In this document: positions 1 through 5,333 of the stretch, piece after piece
How positions within the stretch are numbered: the first letter of the stretch is position 1
Layout of the letters: each line of letters begins with the position of its first letter
NCBI GenBank assembly: GCA_964001155.1
Contig: CAXFCD010000136.1
Location: 1 to 5,333, forward strand
From: CAXFCD01 sp964001155
GTDB taxonomy: Bacteria; Fidelibacterota; Marinisomatia; Marinisomatales; UBA1611
Length of the DNA: 5,333 bases
Direction of reading: 5' to 3'
Position numbers and translations under genes: made by a program
The notes under the pieces: model-generated
What the model was told of the DNA's origin: nothing
The model's database searches: none
The model's input: only the letters and a program-made list of their open reading frames with translations

Positions 1-1004
1 CCGAGGATGATATTACAAGGCAAACATTATTTGATTTTGTAGGAACGGAATCCAGATTTGATGAAGAATATTGGGAATATTTATCAGAAAGATTCAAACA
101 GTTTGGTATGGATATTCCGGAAACAAATCGTAACCAAGCCTTAGTTCCATTGAATGGAGATGTCATCGAAAATCCAGTGGGTTCTGCCCGAGGATCAATT
201 TTTAATGTGAATGGGACCACGTTAATTTCTTTACCAGGTGTTCCAGCGGAAATGAAAGCCATGATGGAAGGAACAGTGGTTCCATTGATTCAATCCAAAG
301 GATTAAAACCAAAACAGTTTCACACATTTCGAACAACTGGTATTCCCGAATCTTCTCTCATTGAACAAATAGCGCCAGTCATGAAAAAAGATCATGGCTG
401 CAGTATTGGATACTATCCATCGCTGTATGGTGTAGATATTCGAATTTCACAAAAAGAAAAAGAGCCTGTAGAATATTTGGCAAATGAGATCAGAAAAGTT
501 CTCGGTGTCTCAATTTATAGTGAAAATGGAGATTCCATTGAGGAGGTCAATGTTACTTTAGCAATAGAAAAACATAAAACCATAGCCACAGCAGAATCCT
601 GTACCGGAGGGTTGGTTGGCCATCGCATCACTGAAGTGTCCGGCAGTTCAGATGTTTACAAAGGCGGACTTGTGGTTTATAGCAATGAAGCTAAAATGGA
701 TATGTTAGATGTAGAAAAAACAACCTTAGAAAAATTTGGTGCAGTGAGTGCAGAAACAGCAGAATCCATGGCAAGAAATGTTATGAAAAAGTTTGATGCT
801 GATTTTGGCATTTCTGTGACCGGAATTGCAGGACCAACCGGCGGAACTGAAGAAAAACCGATTGGCCTCGTTTTTATTGGTCTCGCTGATAAAAATAATA
901 CAAAAGTGAAGAAATATAATTTTGGTGATACCCGAAAAAGAAATAAACTAAGAACAAGCCAGGCAGCCCTAAATTGGCTCCGGCTAACACTATTATCATT
1001 ATGA
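1..1004 (+). CDS. cinA: CinA-family protein (NMN amidohydrolase / ADP-ribose pyrophosphatase type), 5' partial
   Basis: The gene enters from the left edge; the first complete codon is at 3 and 333 codons remain before TGA 1002-1004. Full CinA is about 410-420 residues, so roughly 80 N-terminal residues are missing. The visible start reads EDDITRQT, the motif that follows the GPT of the MoCF/COG1058 N-terminal domain, and continues through NPVGSARG and LPGVPAEMKAM of that domain. The C-terminal PncC/CinA domain follows, with the catalytic-serine motif AESCTGG (about 590-610) and TGIAGPTGG (about 818-846). In characterised relatives the C-terminal domain deamidates nicotinamide mononucleotide in NAD recycling, and the N-terminal domain acts on ADP-ribose-type pyrophosphates. 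All visible motifs are intact, so the protein is probably active. In streptococci and Deinococcus cinA is co-transcribed with recA, which matches the order here. The ATG at 108 is internal, not the start. Confidence 0.95.
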   Translation, partial: EDDITRQTLFDFVGTESRFDEEYWEYLSERFKQFGMDIPETNRNQALVPLNGDVIENPVGSARGSIFNVNGTTLISLPGVPAEMKAMMEGTVVPLIQSKGLKPKQFHTFRTTGIPESSLIEQIAPVMKKDHGCSIGYYPSLYGVDIRISQKEKEPVEYLANEIRKVLGVSIYSENGDSIEEVNVTLAIEKHKTIATAESCTGGLVGHRITEVSGSSDVYKGGLVVYSNEAKMDMLDVEKTTLEKFGAVSAETAESMARNVMKKFDADFGISVTGIAGPTGGTEEKPIGLVFIGLADKNNTKVKKYNFGDTRKRNKLRTSQAALNWLRLTLLSL

Positions 1005-1016
1005 TTAAAATAGTTT

Positions 1017-1096
1017 TAACGCAAAGCCGCAATGTTGCAAAGAAAATTTTTATAGTGTTATCATTAATAACTTTGCATCCCTATGCCTTTGCGTTA
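1017..1096. repeat. Nested GCAAAG/CTTTGC inverted repeat between cinA and thpR
   Basis: The outer arms TAACGCAAAG (1017-1026) and CTTTGCGTTA (1087-1096) are perfect 10-base complements. Inside them TGCAAAG (1036-1042) pairs with CTTTGCA (1071-1077), leaving an AT-rich centre. The left half is a tandem of GCAAAG-like units (one degenerate) and the right half repeats the unit in inverse. From memory, this resembles dispersed intergenic elements made of CGCAAAG units that occur in many unrelated bacterial genomes; I have not checked this. It fills most of the spacer and covers the upstream candidate start of thpR (ATG 1083). It could fold in RNA as a two-part stem and act as a transcript-end or stability element. 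No T-tract follows the right arm, so it is not a classical intrinsic terminator. Confidence 0.6.
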
Positions 1097-1106
1097 TGAA
1101 AATAAA

Positions 1107-1685
1107 ATGACAGAAAAATTATTACGAACCTTTCTTGCCGTTCCTGTTCCGGGCGAAGTGAAATCCAAAAAAAATATGCTCTATTCTACGTTGGAAAAAG
1201 TTGATGGTGATATTAATTGGGTGAAAAATGCTCAATTACACTTAACGCTGAAATTTTTAGGGCATACACCCGAATCTTCAATCAGTGATGTCATTGATCG
1301 AATTGAACAAATTACAAAGGAAATTCAACCCTTTGATTTGACCATTGAAGATACGGGTTGTTTTCCTGTGCCCACACGTCCCAGGACACTCTGGTTGGGT
1401 GTAAAAGGTACTTTGGATCTGTTATTGAACATGGTAGAAAGGATTGAATCGAGGTTAGATGCTCTGGGTTTTCCTAAATCTAAACGGGACTTTTCGCCTC
1501 ATATCACAATGGCCAGAATCAAATATCCACAGAAGCACACACCCAACGTGGAGCCATTCTTAAAATCGTCCTACGATCCGATTGATTTCCCCGTAGATCG
1601 TGTGCAATTTTTCAGTAGTGAATTGCTGCCCTCGGGAGCTGTTTATACTATATTAAAGACATTTCCCTTAGGGGAAACATTGTAA
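1107..1685 (+). CDS. thpR: RNA 2',3'-cyclic phosphodiesterase (2'-5' RNA ligase / LigT family)
   Basis: The 192-residue product has the two HxT motifs of the 2H phosphoesterase superfamily: HLTLKFLG at about residue 45 and HITMARIK at about residue 132. It also has the family's N-terminal strand RTFLAVPVP. The two histidines and their Thr partners form the active site that opens RNA 2',3'-cyclic phosphates (and, in vitro, joins or cleaves 2'-5' linked RNA). It is expected to be a soluble cytoplasmic protein, and its length is typical for the family. Two starts are possible. ATG 1083 would add eight residues (MPLRYENK) encoded almost entirely inside the inverted repeat at 1017-1096. ATG 1107 gives the usual short leader before R-x-F-x-A and is preferred, although neither has a clear Shine-Dalgarno. 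The TAA (1683-1685) overlaps the recA ribosome binding site, suggesting coupled translation. thpR lies between cinA and recA as in Deinococcus. Confidence 0.93.
   Translation: MTEKLLRTFLAVPVPGEVKSKKNMLYSTLEKVDGDINWVKNAQLHLTLKFLGHTPESSISDVIDRIEQITKEIQPFDLTIEDTGCFPVPTRPRTLWLGVKGTLDLLLNMVERIESRLDALGFPKSKRDFSPHITMARIKYPQKHTPNVEPFLKSSYDPIDFPVDRVQFFSSELLPSGAVYTILKTFPLGETL
1623..1651 (+). promoter_or_regulatory. Weak candidate recA promoter inside the 3' end of thpR
   Basis: TTGCTG (1623-1628) and TACTAT (1646-1651) are separated by 17 bases and resemble sigma-70 -35 and -10 elements with 3/6 and 4/6 matches. Overlapping hexamers TATACT (1644) and TATATT (1649) give poorer spacing. A start near 1658 would put the palindrome at 1662-1677 directly at the initial transcribed region. 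This is a pattern match in AT-rich coding sequence and could be chance; recA may simply be transcribed from upstream of cinA or thpR. Confidence 0.22.
1662..1677. promoter_or_regulatory. Palindrome TTTCCC-TTAG-GGGAAA just upstream of recA
   Basis: The six-base arms TTTCCC and GGGAAA are perfectly complementary around a four-base centre. The site lies in the last codons of thpR, six bases before the recA Shine-Dalgarno (1684-1689). It could be a protein-binding operator for recA or a small mRNA hairpin affecting recA initiation. It does not match the E. coli (CTGT-N8-ACAG) or Bacillus (GAAC-N4-GTTC) LexA consensus. LexA sites differ between phyla, so an unfamiliar SOS box is possible but unproven. 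Confidence 0.35.
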
Positions 1686-1689
1686 GGAG
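1684..1689 (+). promoter_or_regulatory. recA ribosome binding site (AAGGAG)
   Basis: AAGGAG lies five bases before ATG 1695 and is the best Shine-Dalgarno in the window. Its first two bases are the last two bases of the thpR stop codon, so ribosomes terminating on thpR would release at the recA start. This fixes the recA start at 1695. Confidence 0.85.
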
Positions 1690-1694
1690 TTATC

Positions 1695-2717
1695 ATGTCA
1701 GCCGAAACAAAAAAGGCAAAAGCATTAGAATTAGCTATCACCCAGATTGACCGCCAGTTCGGTAAAGGATCCATCATGCGTCTGGGGGATGACCATCTTC
1801 CAACCATGGAAAATGTGATCTCAACCGGTTGTTTATCTTTGGATGTGGCATTGGGTGTAGGGGGCGTTCCCAAAGGACGAATTGTCGAAATCTACGGCCC
1901 GGAGTCTTCAGGGAAAACGACGCTTGCACTCCACATCGTTGCTGAAGCGCAAAAAGCAGGCGGCTTTGCAGCTTTTATTGATGCGGAACACGCTGTTGAT
2001 CCGGATTATTCCAAGAAATTGGGTGTGAATACAGAAGAATTATTGATCTCCCAACCAGATACGGGAGAACAAGCGCTGGAGATTTGTGAAACGCTGGTTC
2101 GCAGTGGTGCTTTGGATGTGATTGTGATAGATTCTGTAGCAGCGTTGGTTCCCCGGGCGGAATTAGAAGGCGATATGGGAGATGCTCATGTGGGGCTCCA
2201 GGCAAGGCTCATGTCACAAGCTTTGCGGAAATTAACAGGAACCGTGAGTCGATCTAACACGACTGTGATCTTCATTAACCAAATTCGGGAAAAGATTGGT
2301 GTCATGTTTGGAAATCCTGAAACGACGCCGGGCGGGAGAGCACTGAAGTTTTATTCATCCATTCGTATGGAAATCCGACGGATCACGACAATTAAAGATG
2401 GCGCTGAAATGGTAGGAAGCAGGGTCCGGGTTAAGGTGGTGAAAAATAAAGTGGCTCCGCCATTTAAAAAATCCGAATTCGATATTATGTACGGACAGGG
2501 CATTTCCTTTATTGGGGATATTATTGATTTAGCTGTGGAAGGAAATATTGTGGAAAAAACCGGTGCTTGGTATTCTTACGATGATATGAAGATCGGCCAA
2601 GGACGAGAAAATGCAAAAAATTTCCTCAGTGAAAATGAAGATGTGTTGGAAACAGTTATTTTAAAAGTGAAATCATTTATGGGATTGGAAAGCGAGGCGG
2701 TAGAAGCTGAAGCATAA
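1695..2717 (+). CDS. recA: Recombinase RecA
   Basis: RecA forms ATP-dependent filaments on single-stranded DNA, catalyses homologous pairing and strand exchange, and stimulates LexA-type autocleavage. The 340-residue product is a standard length with no intein or gap. Visible landmarks in order are the N-terminal polymerisation helix with FGKGSIMRLG (22-31), Walker A GPESSGKT (68-75) and the catalytic glutamate in FIDAEHA (E98). Next come Walker B VIVIDS (142-147), DNA-binding loop L1 around EGDMGDAHVG (158-167), and loop L2 NQIREKIGVMFGNPETTPGG (195-214). The C-terminal domain holds KNKVAPPFKKSEFDIMYGQG (250-269) and GAWYSY (290-295). The tail is short and acidic (ESEAVEAEA), as in many RecAs, and would moderate DNA access. 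Start ATG 1695 follows a strong AAGGAG. The gene lies nine bases after thpR and probably overlaps recX. No convincing known LexA box was seen upstream. Confidence 0.99.
   Translation: MSAETKKAKALELAITQIDRQFGKGSIMRLGDDHLPTMENVISTGCLSLDVALGVGGVPKGRIVEIYGPESSGKTTLALHIVAEAQKAGGFAAFIDAEHAVDPDYSKKLGVNTEELLISQPDTGEQALEICETLVRSGALDVIVIDSVAALVPRAELEGDMGDAHVGLQARLMSQALRKLTGTVSRSNTTVIFINQIREKIGVMFGNPETTPGGRALKFYSSIRMEIRRITTIKDGAEMVGSRVRVKVVKNKVAPPFKKSEFDIMYGQGISFIGDIIDLAVEGNIVEKTGAWYSYDDMKIGQGRENAKNFLSENEDVLETVILKVKSFMGLESEAVEAEA
2694..2697 (+). promoter_or_regulatory. Possible Shine-Dalgarno (GAGG) for recX start CTG 2707
   Basis: GAGG within GCGAGGCGG ends nine bases before CTG 2707, a workable spacing. 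It lies inside the last codons of recA. No purine-rich site precedes ATC 2719 or ATT 2728, the other non-standard candidates. The sequence could be ordinary coding sequence for the acidic RecA tail (ESEAVEAEA), so it is supporting rather than decisive evidence. Confidence 0.35.
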
Positions 2718-3336
2718 AATCCAATCTATTACGCCGCAAAAGCGGCGAAAAACCCGGTTCACTATCACCTTGGAATCGGGAGACGTCTTCGGAATTTCCG
2801 GAGACGTTTTTCTTTCTAATCCACTAAAAGTTGGCCAAAAATTAGAAACAAAGGAAATTAGTCAACTTCAATCATTAGACTTAAAAAACCGGATAAGGAA
2901 TCAAGCACTCAATCTATTAAGTTTTCGCCAGCGTAGCAGAGCAGAATTATTTCGGCGATTAAATGAAAAAGGACATCAAATCCAAGACATTGAACCCATC
3001 CTGGACGATTTAGAATCAAAAGGATATCTCAATGATTCAGAATTTGCCAAAATGTATGCAGCCCATTTAATTGAAAAAAAATTATTAGGCCGGGTTGCAG
3101 TTAAAAGTGAATTTTATCCCCATCAAATTCCGGATCATATTCTTGATCCAATTTTAGATGAGTTGTACGAGAGGATTCCCCCGATCAATCTTGTGGAAAA
3201 AATGGTTAAAAAAAGAATGAAAACAGGGGAAAAATCTCAAAAAGATAAAAGCCGTTTGGTGAATCAATTAAAGCGAAGGGGATTTGCCTGGTCGGAGATT
3301 GAACCGGCACTGAATTCAATAAGCTGGGAAGAGTAA
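2707..3336 (+). CDS. recX: Regulatory protein RecX, non-standard start codon
   Basis: RecX binds RecA filaments and inhibits or remodels them. The frame has three RecX helical repeats: LLSFRQRSRAELFRRLNEKG through GYLNDSEFAKMY (about residues 67-117), LLGRVAVKSEF onward (about 126-150), and VNQLKRRGFAWSEIEPAL (about 185-202). It also has the N-terminal domain of Bacillus-type RecX, whose conserved I-x-QKR-x-x-R-x-x-I-x-L pattern is read here from ATT 2728 through TTG 2770 (ITPQKRRKTRFTITL). A start at TTG 2770 would delete the first strand of that domain. In frame upstream the only options are CTG 2707, ATC 2719, ATT 2728 or ACG 2731, bounded by an in-frame TAG at 2701. CTG 2707 is preferred: it gives 209 residues, the usual short leader (KHKIQSI), and a GAGG nine bases upstream. 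The gene would then overlap recA by 11 bases. It ends directly against the next gene. Gene identity is firm; the exact start is inferred. Confidence 0.9.
   Translation: MKHKIQSITPQKRRKTRFTITLESGDVFGISGDVFLSNPLKVGQKLETKEISQLQSLDLKNRIRNQALNLLSFRQRSRAELFRRLNEKGHQIQDIEPILDDLESKGYLNDSEFAKMYAAHLIEKKLLGRVAVKSEFYPHQIPDHILDPILDELYERIPPINLVEKMVKKRMKTGEKSQKDKSRLVNQLKRRGFAWSEIEPALNSISWEE
2732..2747 (+). other. GC-rich hairpin CGCCGC-AAAA-GCGGCG at the recA/recX junction
   Basis: Six perfect GC pairs enclose an AAAA loop, 15 bases after the recA stop. It resembles an intergenic terminator, but it is followed by an A-run rather than a T-run. It also falls inside the recX reading frame, encoding part of TPQKRR of the conserved N-terminal domain. 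If it folds in mRNA it could slow ribosomes near the recX start or partly attenuate recX relative to recA, as the recA-recX terminator does in E. coli. That role is inference. Confidence 0.5.
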
Positions 3337-5121
3337 ATGCAGCGATTAACATCTCTTGATCTTGAATTTATACAGCGATCTTTGGGTCGAGAGCCTAATA
3401 AAAAAGAACTGAAAATCCTCTATGATGTACTTGAGCCTGTCCTAGTTCACCGGGAAAAACTTCCGGCCCGGTTTGTGGAGCAACTCCAGCGAAAAAAGCA
3501 AAATGTCATTTTTGAAATAGTGCAAATTTCAGATAAAGGGAATTGGCAATCGCCACATTATTTAATTCGCGAGTTTGCTTTGCGAGGTGCTTGGCCTGTC
3601 CAATTATCCTTCATTTGGTTATTTCATCCTACTAAAACATGTCTGAATAGGATTCACGATTATGAAACAACTTTGACAGAATCGTTCCGGCCTTTCTTGA
3701 CCCATCATGTTTCCCCGGACGTACCCCGGAAAAAATTCGGTCAAGTTATTGTAGTAGGACTTTTGCCTGAAAATCATACTGCAAATCAGGTTTCCAAGGG
3801 CCAAATCTTGGGGTATGTGAAAATTCCCAAGCCTGGAAAAACACTCATGAATGAAAAGAGAATCATGAAAATCCTGACGAAATATGACCGTTTCGTCTCC
3901 GGTTTTTCTTTGACTGGAAATACTGGTATTGATTTAAGACAATTATTCACCAGAATTCCCGAAACAGCATCAGTTAATTTTACCTTTCCAAAGAAAATCA
4001 AAAAAGGGGATGGGCTTATTGTTTCTACCGGTGTCAGCGATTATGAATTGAAGACAAAACTGATGGAAGCCGGATACGAATATGAAAGGGTCGGCAAAAT
4101 AAAATCTGAGCGGTACCATGTCCTTGATTTCGGAGATGGTCAGGAAAAAAAATGGCCTATAGGTTTGACCAAAATTTCTATTCACAGCAAAGATGAGAAA
4201 AAGACAGACAAGGTAGAAGAAAGAAAAGTGGAGAAGAAGAAAAAAAGCAAAAAACCTAATCTTCTCAATGTCGTGAAAGAAATGATCGCTGCCGGACATC
4301 CGAAAAATGAGTCCGGGGAATTGGTTATACATGATTCAGGAAGAATTGTTAAGGTTGCCACACATCAACAATTTTTAGTATATGGGAATGCATTTTTCAA
4401 TGGTGTGCGATCTGTGGCTAATGTGGTGCGAAAAATGGCCACCGTAGGATCCCATGTTCAATCATTACAAATATTTACCAATGTGGAGCACGCTGATAGT
4501 TTAGCCGGGCAGCAATCGGTAATTCACGCTTTCGGCTTGCGAGATAAAACTGAAACTCATTTTACAGAAAAGTTCCAGCCCAATCATCATCAAGTCATTG
4601 GTATCGGAGATAAAAAGCCGGAAACAGATTTAGCTGTGGAAGATTCGGATTTTATTTCAATGCTGGGCAGTTTGAAAGGGGAATTGAGCCAATCGCTTTT
4701 CCGTGACTTAACAGGGCATTCCAGTGATGAGAATCCACCTGCATTTGACAGCACCATGGAATACAATATTAATCAATCTATGGTTCAAGCTATTTCGACC
4801 CAAGTCATCAAAAAGGTCAGTACAATATCCAAGGGCGGATTAATCATTGCGCTTTTAGATTTGTTTTTACAATTGAAAAGTGATTATGGGATGAAAATTC
4901 ATATTTCCAGAAAATTAGCTCCGGAAGAACTACTGTTCGGCGAATCCTTTGGATCAGCCCTGGTTTTGATCGGGGAGAAGGAATTGATGGAATTTCAACG
5001 AATTTGCATGACCCACGGCGTACCCTGCAGTACGATTGGCAGGTTACAGGATAAAAAAGAAATAAAAGTGAACGATATTTTAAAAATCCCCGAAAAAACT
5101 TTGACTTCCCTTATGGGGTGA
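3337..5121 (+). CDS. PurL-like (FGAM synthase / AIR-synthase fold) protein lacking catalytic motifs; function unknown
   Basis: This 594-residue protein matches small-type PurL in length and layout but not in chemistry. Residues 16-28 (LGREPNKKELKIL) match the PurL linker LGREPT-ELG. The histidine motif WSEHCSYK that should follow is absent. Residues 57-67 (VIFEIVQISDK) replace the VFKIESHNHPS segment that binds nucleotide and metal. VGLLPE (140-145) and a terminal IGRL-type strand (568) are kept. A lysine/glutamate-rich linker (about 284-307) separates the halves. In the second half KVSTISKGGLIIALLDL (493-509) replaces AHDVSEGGLAVALAEM, LLFGESFGS (532-540) keeps the LFGESGGR position, and HGVPCSTIGRL (560-570) ends the fold. 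The DCLNFGNPE and GGNVSLYNE active-site motifs are lost. It is predicted cytoplasmic, without signal or membrane segments. ATG 3337 follows the recX TAA directly, with GGGAAGAG (3326-3333) as a possible ribosome binding site, so it is coupled to recX. The fold assignment is fairly firm; catalysis is unlikely and the role is unknown. Confidence 0.75.
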   Translation: MQRLTSLDLEFIQRSLGREPNKKELKILYDVLEPVLVHREKLPARFVEQLQRKKQNVIFEIVQISDKGNWQSPHYLIREFALRGAWPVQLSFIWLFHPTKTCLNRIHDYETTLTESFRPFLTHHVSPDVPRKKFGQVIVVGLLPENHTANQVSKGQILGYVKIPKPGKTLMNEKRIMKILTKYDRFVSGFSLTGNTGIDLRQLFTRIPETASVNFTFPKKIKKGDGLIVSTGVSDYELKTKLMEAGYEYERVGKIKSERYHVLDFGDGQEKKWPIGLTKISIHSKDEKKTDKVEERKVEKKKKSKKPNLLNVVKEMIAAGHPKNESGELVIHDSGRIVKVATHQQFLVYGNAFFNGVRSVANVVRKMATVGSHVQSLQIFTNVEHADSLAGQQSVIHAFGLRDKTETHFTEKFQPNHHQVIGIGDKKPETDLAVEDSDFISMLGSLKGELSQSLFRDLTGHSSDENPPAFDSTMEYNINQSMVQAISTQVIKKVSTISKGGLIIALLDLFLQLKSDYGMKIHISRKLAPEELLFGESFGSALVLIGEKELMEFQRICMTHGVPCSTIGRLQDKKEIKVNDILKIPEKTLTSLMG

Positions 5122-5300
5122 TTATTGGATTTATCCCCGATTCGCGATTGGTATATTTATTGGAATTTGGACTCTAAAGTAGAATGACGTACAAAATAAT
5201 ATTAACCTTATACTAAATTATTAATATAATATATATCCAATAATATTATGATTTATAGATATGATATAAATTAAAACATTAATATATGAAACCATAAAAA
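5122..5300. other. AT-rich intergenic region, no gene seen
   Basis: No credible coding frame follows the PurL-like stop. Only ~20-codon runs occur, such as GTG 5118 to TAA, with no family resemblance. From 5191 to 5300 only about 12% of bases are G or C. A ten-base inverted repeat, ATTATTGGAT (5121-5130) with ATCCAATAAT (5235-5244), spans it, and AATAATATTA occurs twice (5195-5204 and 5239-5248). No GC stem followed by a T-run was found, so the operon's terminator is not identified. The region could hold promoters for a gene beyond the window. Confidence 0.6.
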
Positions 5301-5333
5301 ATGGGGCAGACCTCACAATGACCTCGGACAGAG
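5301..5333. other. Composition break at the right edge, possible element boundary
   Basis: Composition changes abruptly from about 12% to about 58% GC at roughly 5301, starting ATGGGGCAGACC. GACCTC occurs twice 11 bases apart (5309-5314 and 5320-5325). Such a GGGGCAGACCTC-like start could be the terminus of an insertion sequence or a REP-type repeat, but only 33 bases are visible and no opposite end can be checked. Confidence 0.2.

Noticed and set aside
1083..1106. ATG 1083 as the thpR start
   Set aside because: The eight extra residues are encoded in the inverted-repeat arm, have no family resemblance, and lack a ribosome binding site; ATG 1107 gives the normal N-terminus.
1125..1144. GAAC...GTTC as a Bacillus-type LexA box
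   Set aside because: The half-sites are ten bases apart instead of four, and the site lies within conserved thpR codons far from the recA start.
1643..1873. Minus-strand open frame over the thpR/recA junction
   Set aside because: It is antisense to recA's conserved N-terminus and its translation resembles no family; it is a shadow of real coding sequence.
2732..2750. Intrinsic terminator after recA
   Set aside because: The stem is good but is followed by A residues, not a T-run, and it lies inside the recX coding sequence.
2770..2772. TTG 2770 as the recX start
   Set aside because: It would remove the first conserved strand (ITPQKRRKTRFTIT) of the RecX N-terminal domain, which is clearly encoded in frame just upstream.
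3970..4332. Minus-strand 120-codon open frame
   Set aside because: It lies opposite the PurL-like gene, is rich in F/L from A-rich coding on the other strand, and has no ribosome binding site or family resemblance.
3337..5121. Annotation as active phosphoribosylformylglycinamidine synthase (purL)
   Set aside because: The linker histidine, metal/ATP-binding segments and active-site motifs of PurL are missing, so assigning the purine-pathway reaction would be misleading.
5118..5177. Small 19-residue GTG frame overlapping the PurL-like stop
   Set aside because: Too short, no ribosome binding site distinct from the upstream coding sequence, and no recognisable motif.
1..5333. CRISPR array, tRNA or rRNA genes
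   Set aside because: No regularly spaced repeats, cloverleaf signatures or rRNA-like conserved segments were seen on either strand.

Overview
The window is a compact bacterial gene cluster, all on the + strand: cinA (5' end cut off by the window edge), thpR (ligT-type 2',3'-cyclic phosphodiesterase), recA, recX, and a gene for a divergent PurL/AIR-synthase-fold protein. An AT-rich stretch without a recognisable gene closes the window. Base composition is moderately AT-rich and Shine-Dalgarno sites are modest. The cinA-thpR-recA order occurs in several phyla, Deinococcus among them. RecX carries the N-terminal domain seen in Bacillus-type RecX and missing from E. coli RecX. I cannot name the phylum. 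A low-GC Gram-negative environmental lineage of the FCB/Marinimicrobia kind is only a weak guess.

Layout. Positions 1-1004 hold the last ~333 residues of CinA. Positions 1005-1106 are a spacer filled by a nested inverted repeat built from GCAAAG/CTTTGC units. It runs into the 5'-most possible ATG of thpR, which favours the next ATG at 1107. thpR ends at 1685, and its stop codon overlaps the recA Shine-Dalgarno; recA is 1695-2717. The recX frame is open from inside the end of recA. The family's N-terminal domain is encoded upstream of the first ATG/GTG/TTG-type start (TTG 2770), so recX probably starts at the non-standard codon CTG 2707 and overlaps recA. recX ends at 3336 and the PurL-like gene begins at the next base (3337-5121). 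Positions 5122-5300 become extremely AT-rich, about 12% GC from 5191. Composition then jumps to about 58% GC in the last 33 bases, which may be the edge of another element.

How the genes fit together. RecA and its modulator RecX form the recombination/SOS core. CinA (NMN deamidase / ADP-ribose pyrophosphatase type) and ThpR (RNA 2',3'-cyclic phosphate chemistry) are common recA-operon partners whose functional link to recombination is not settled. Tight spacing from thpR onward implies co-transcription and translational coupling.

The most unusual item is the terminal gene. It looks like a full-length small-type PurL that keeps the fold landmarks but has lost essentially every catalytic and nucleotide-binding signature. 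This suggests a conserved pseudo-enzyme co-opted into a recA-recX transcription unit.
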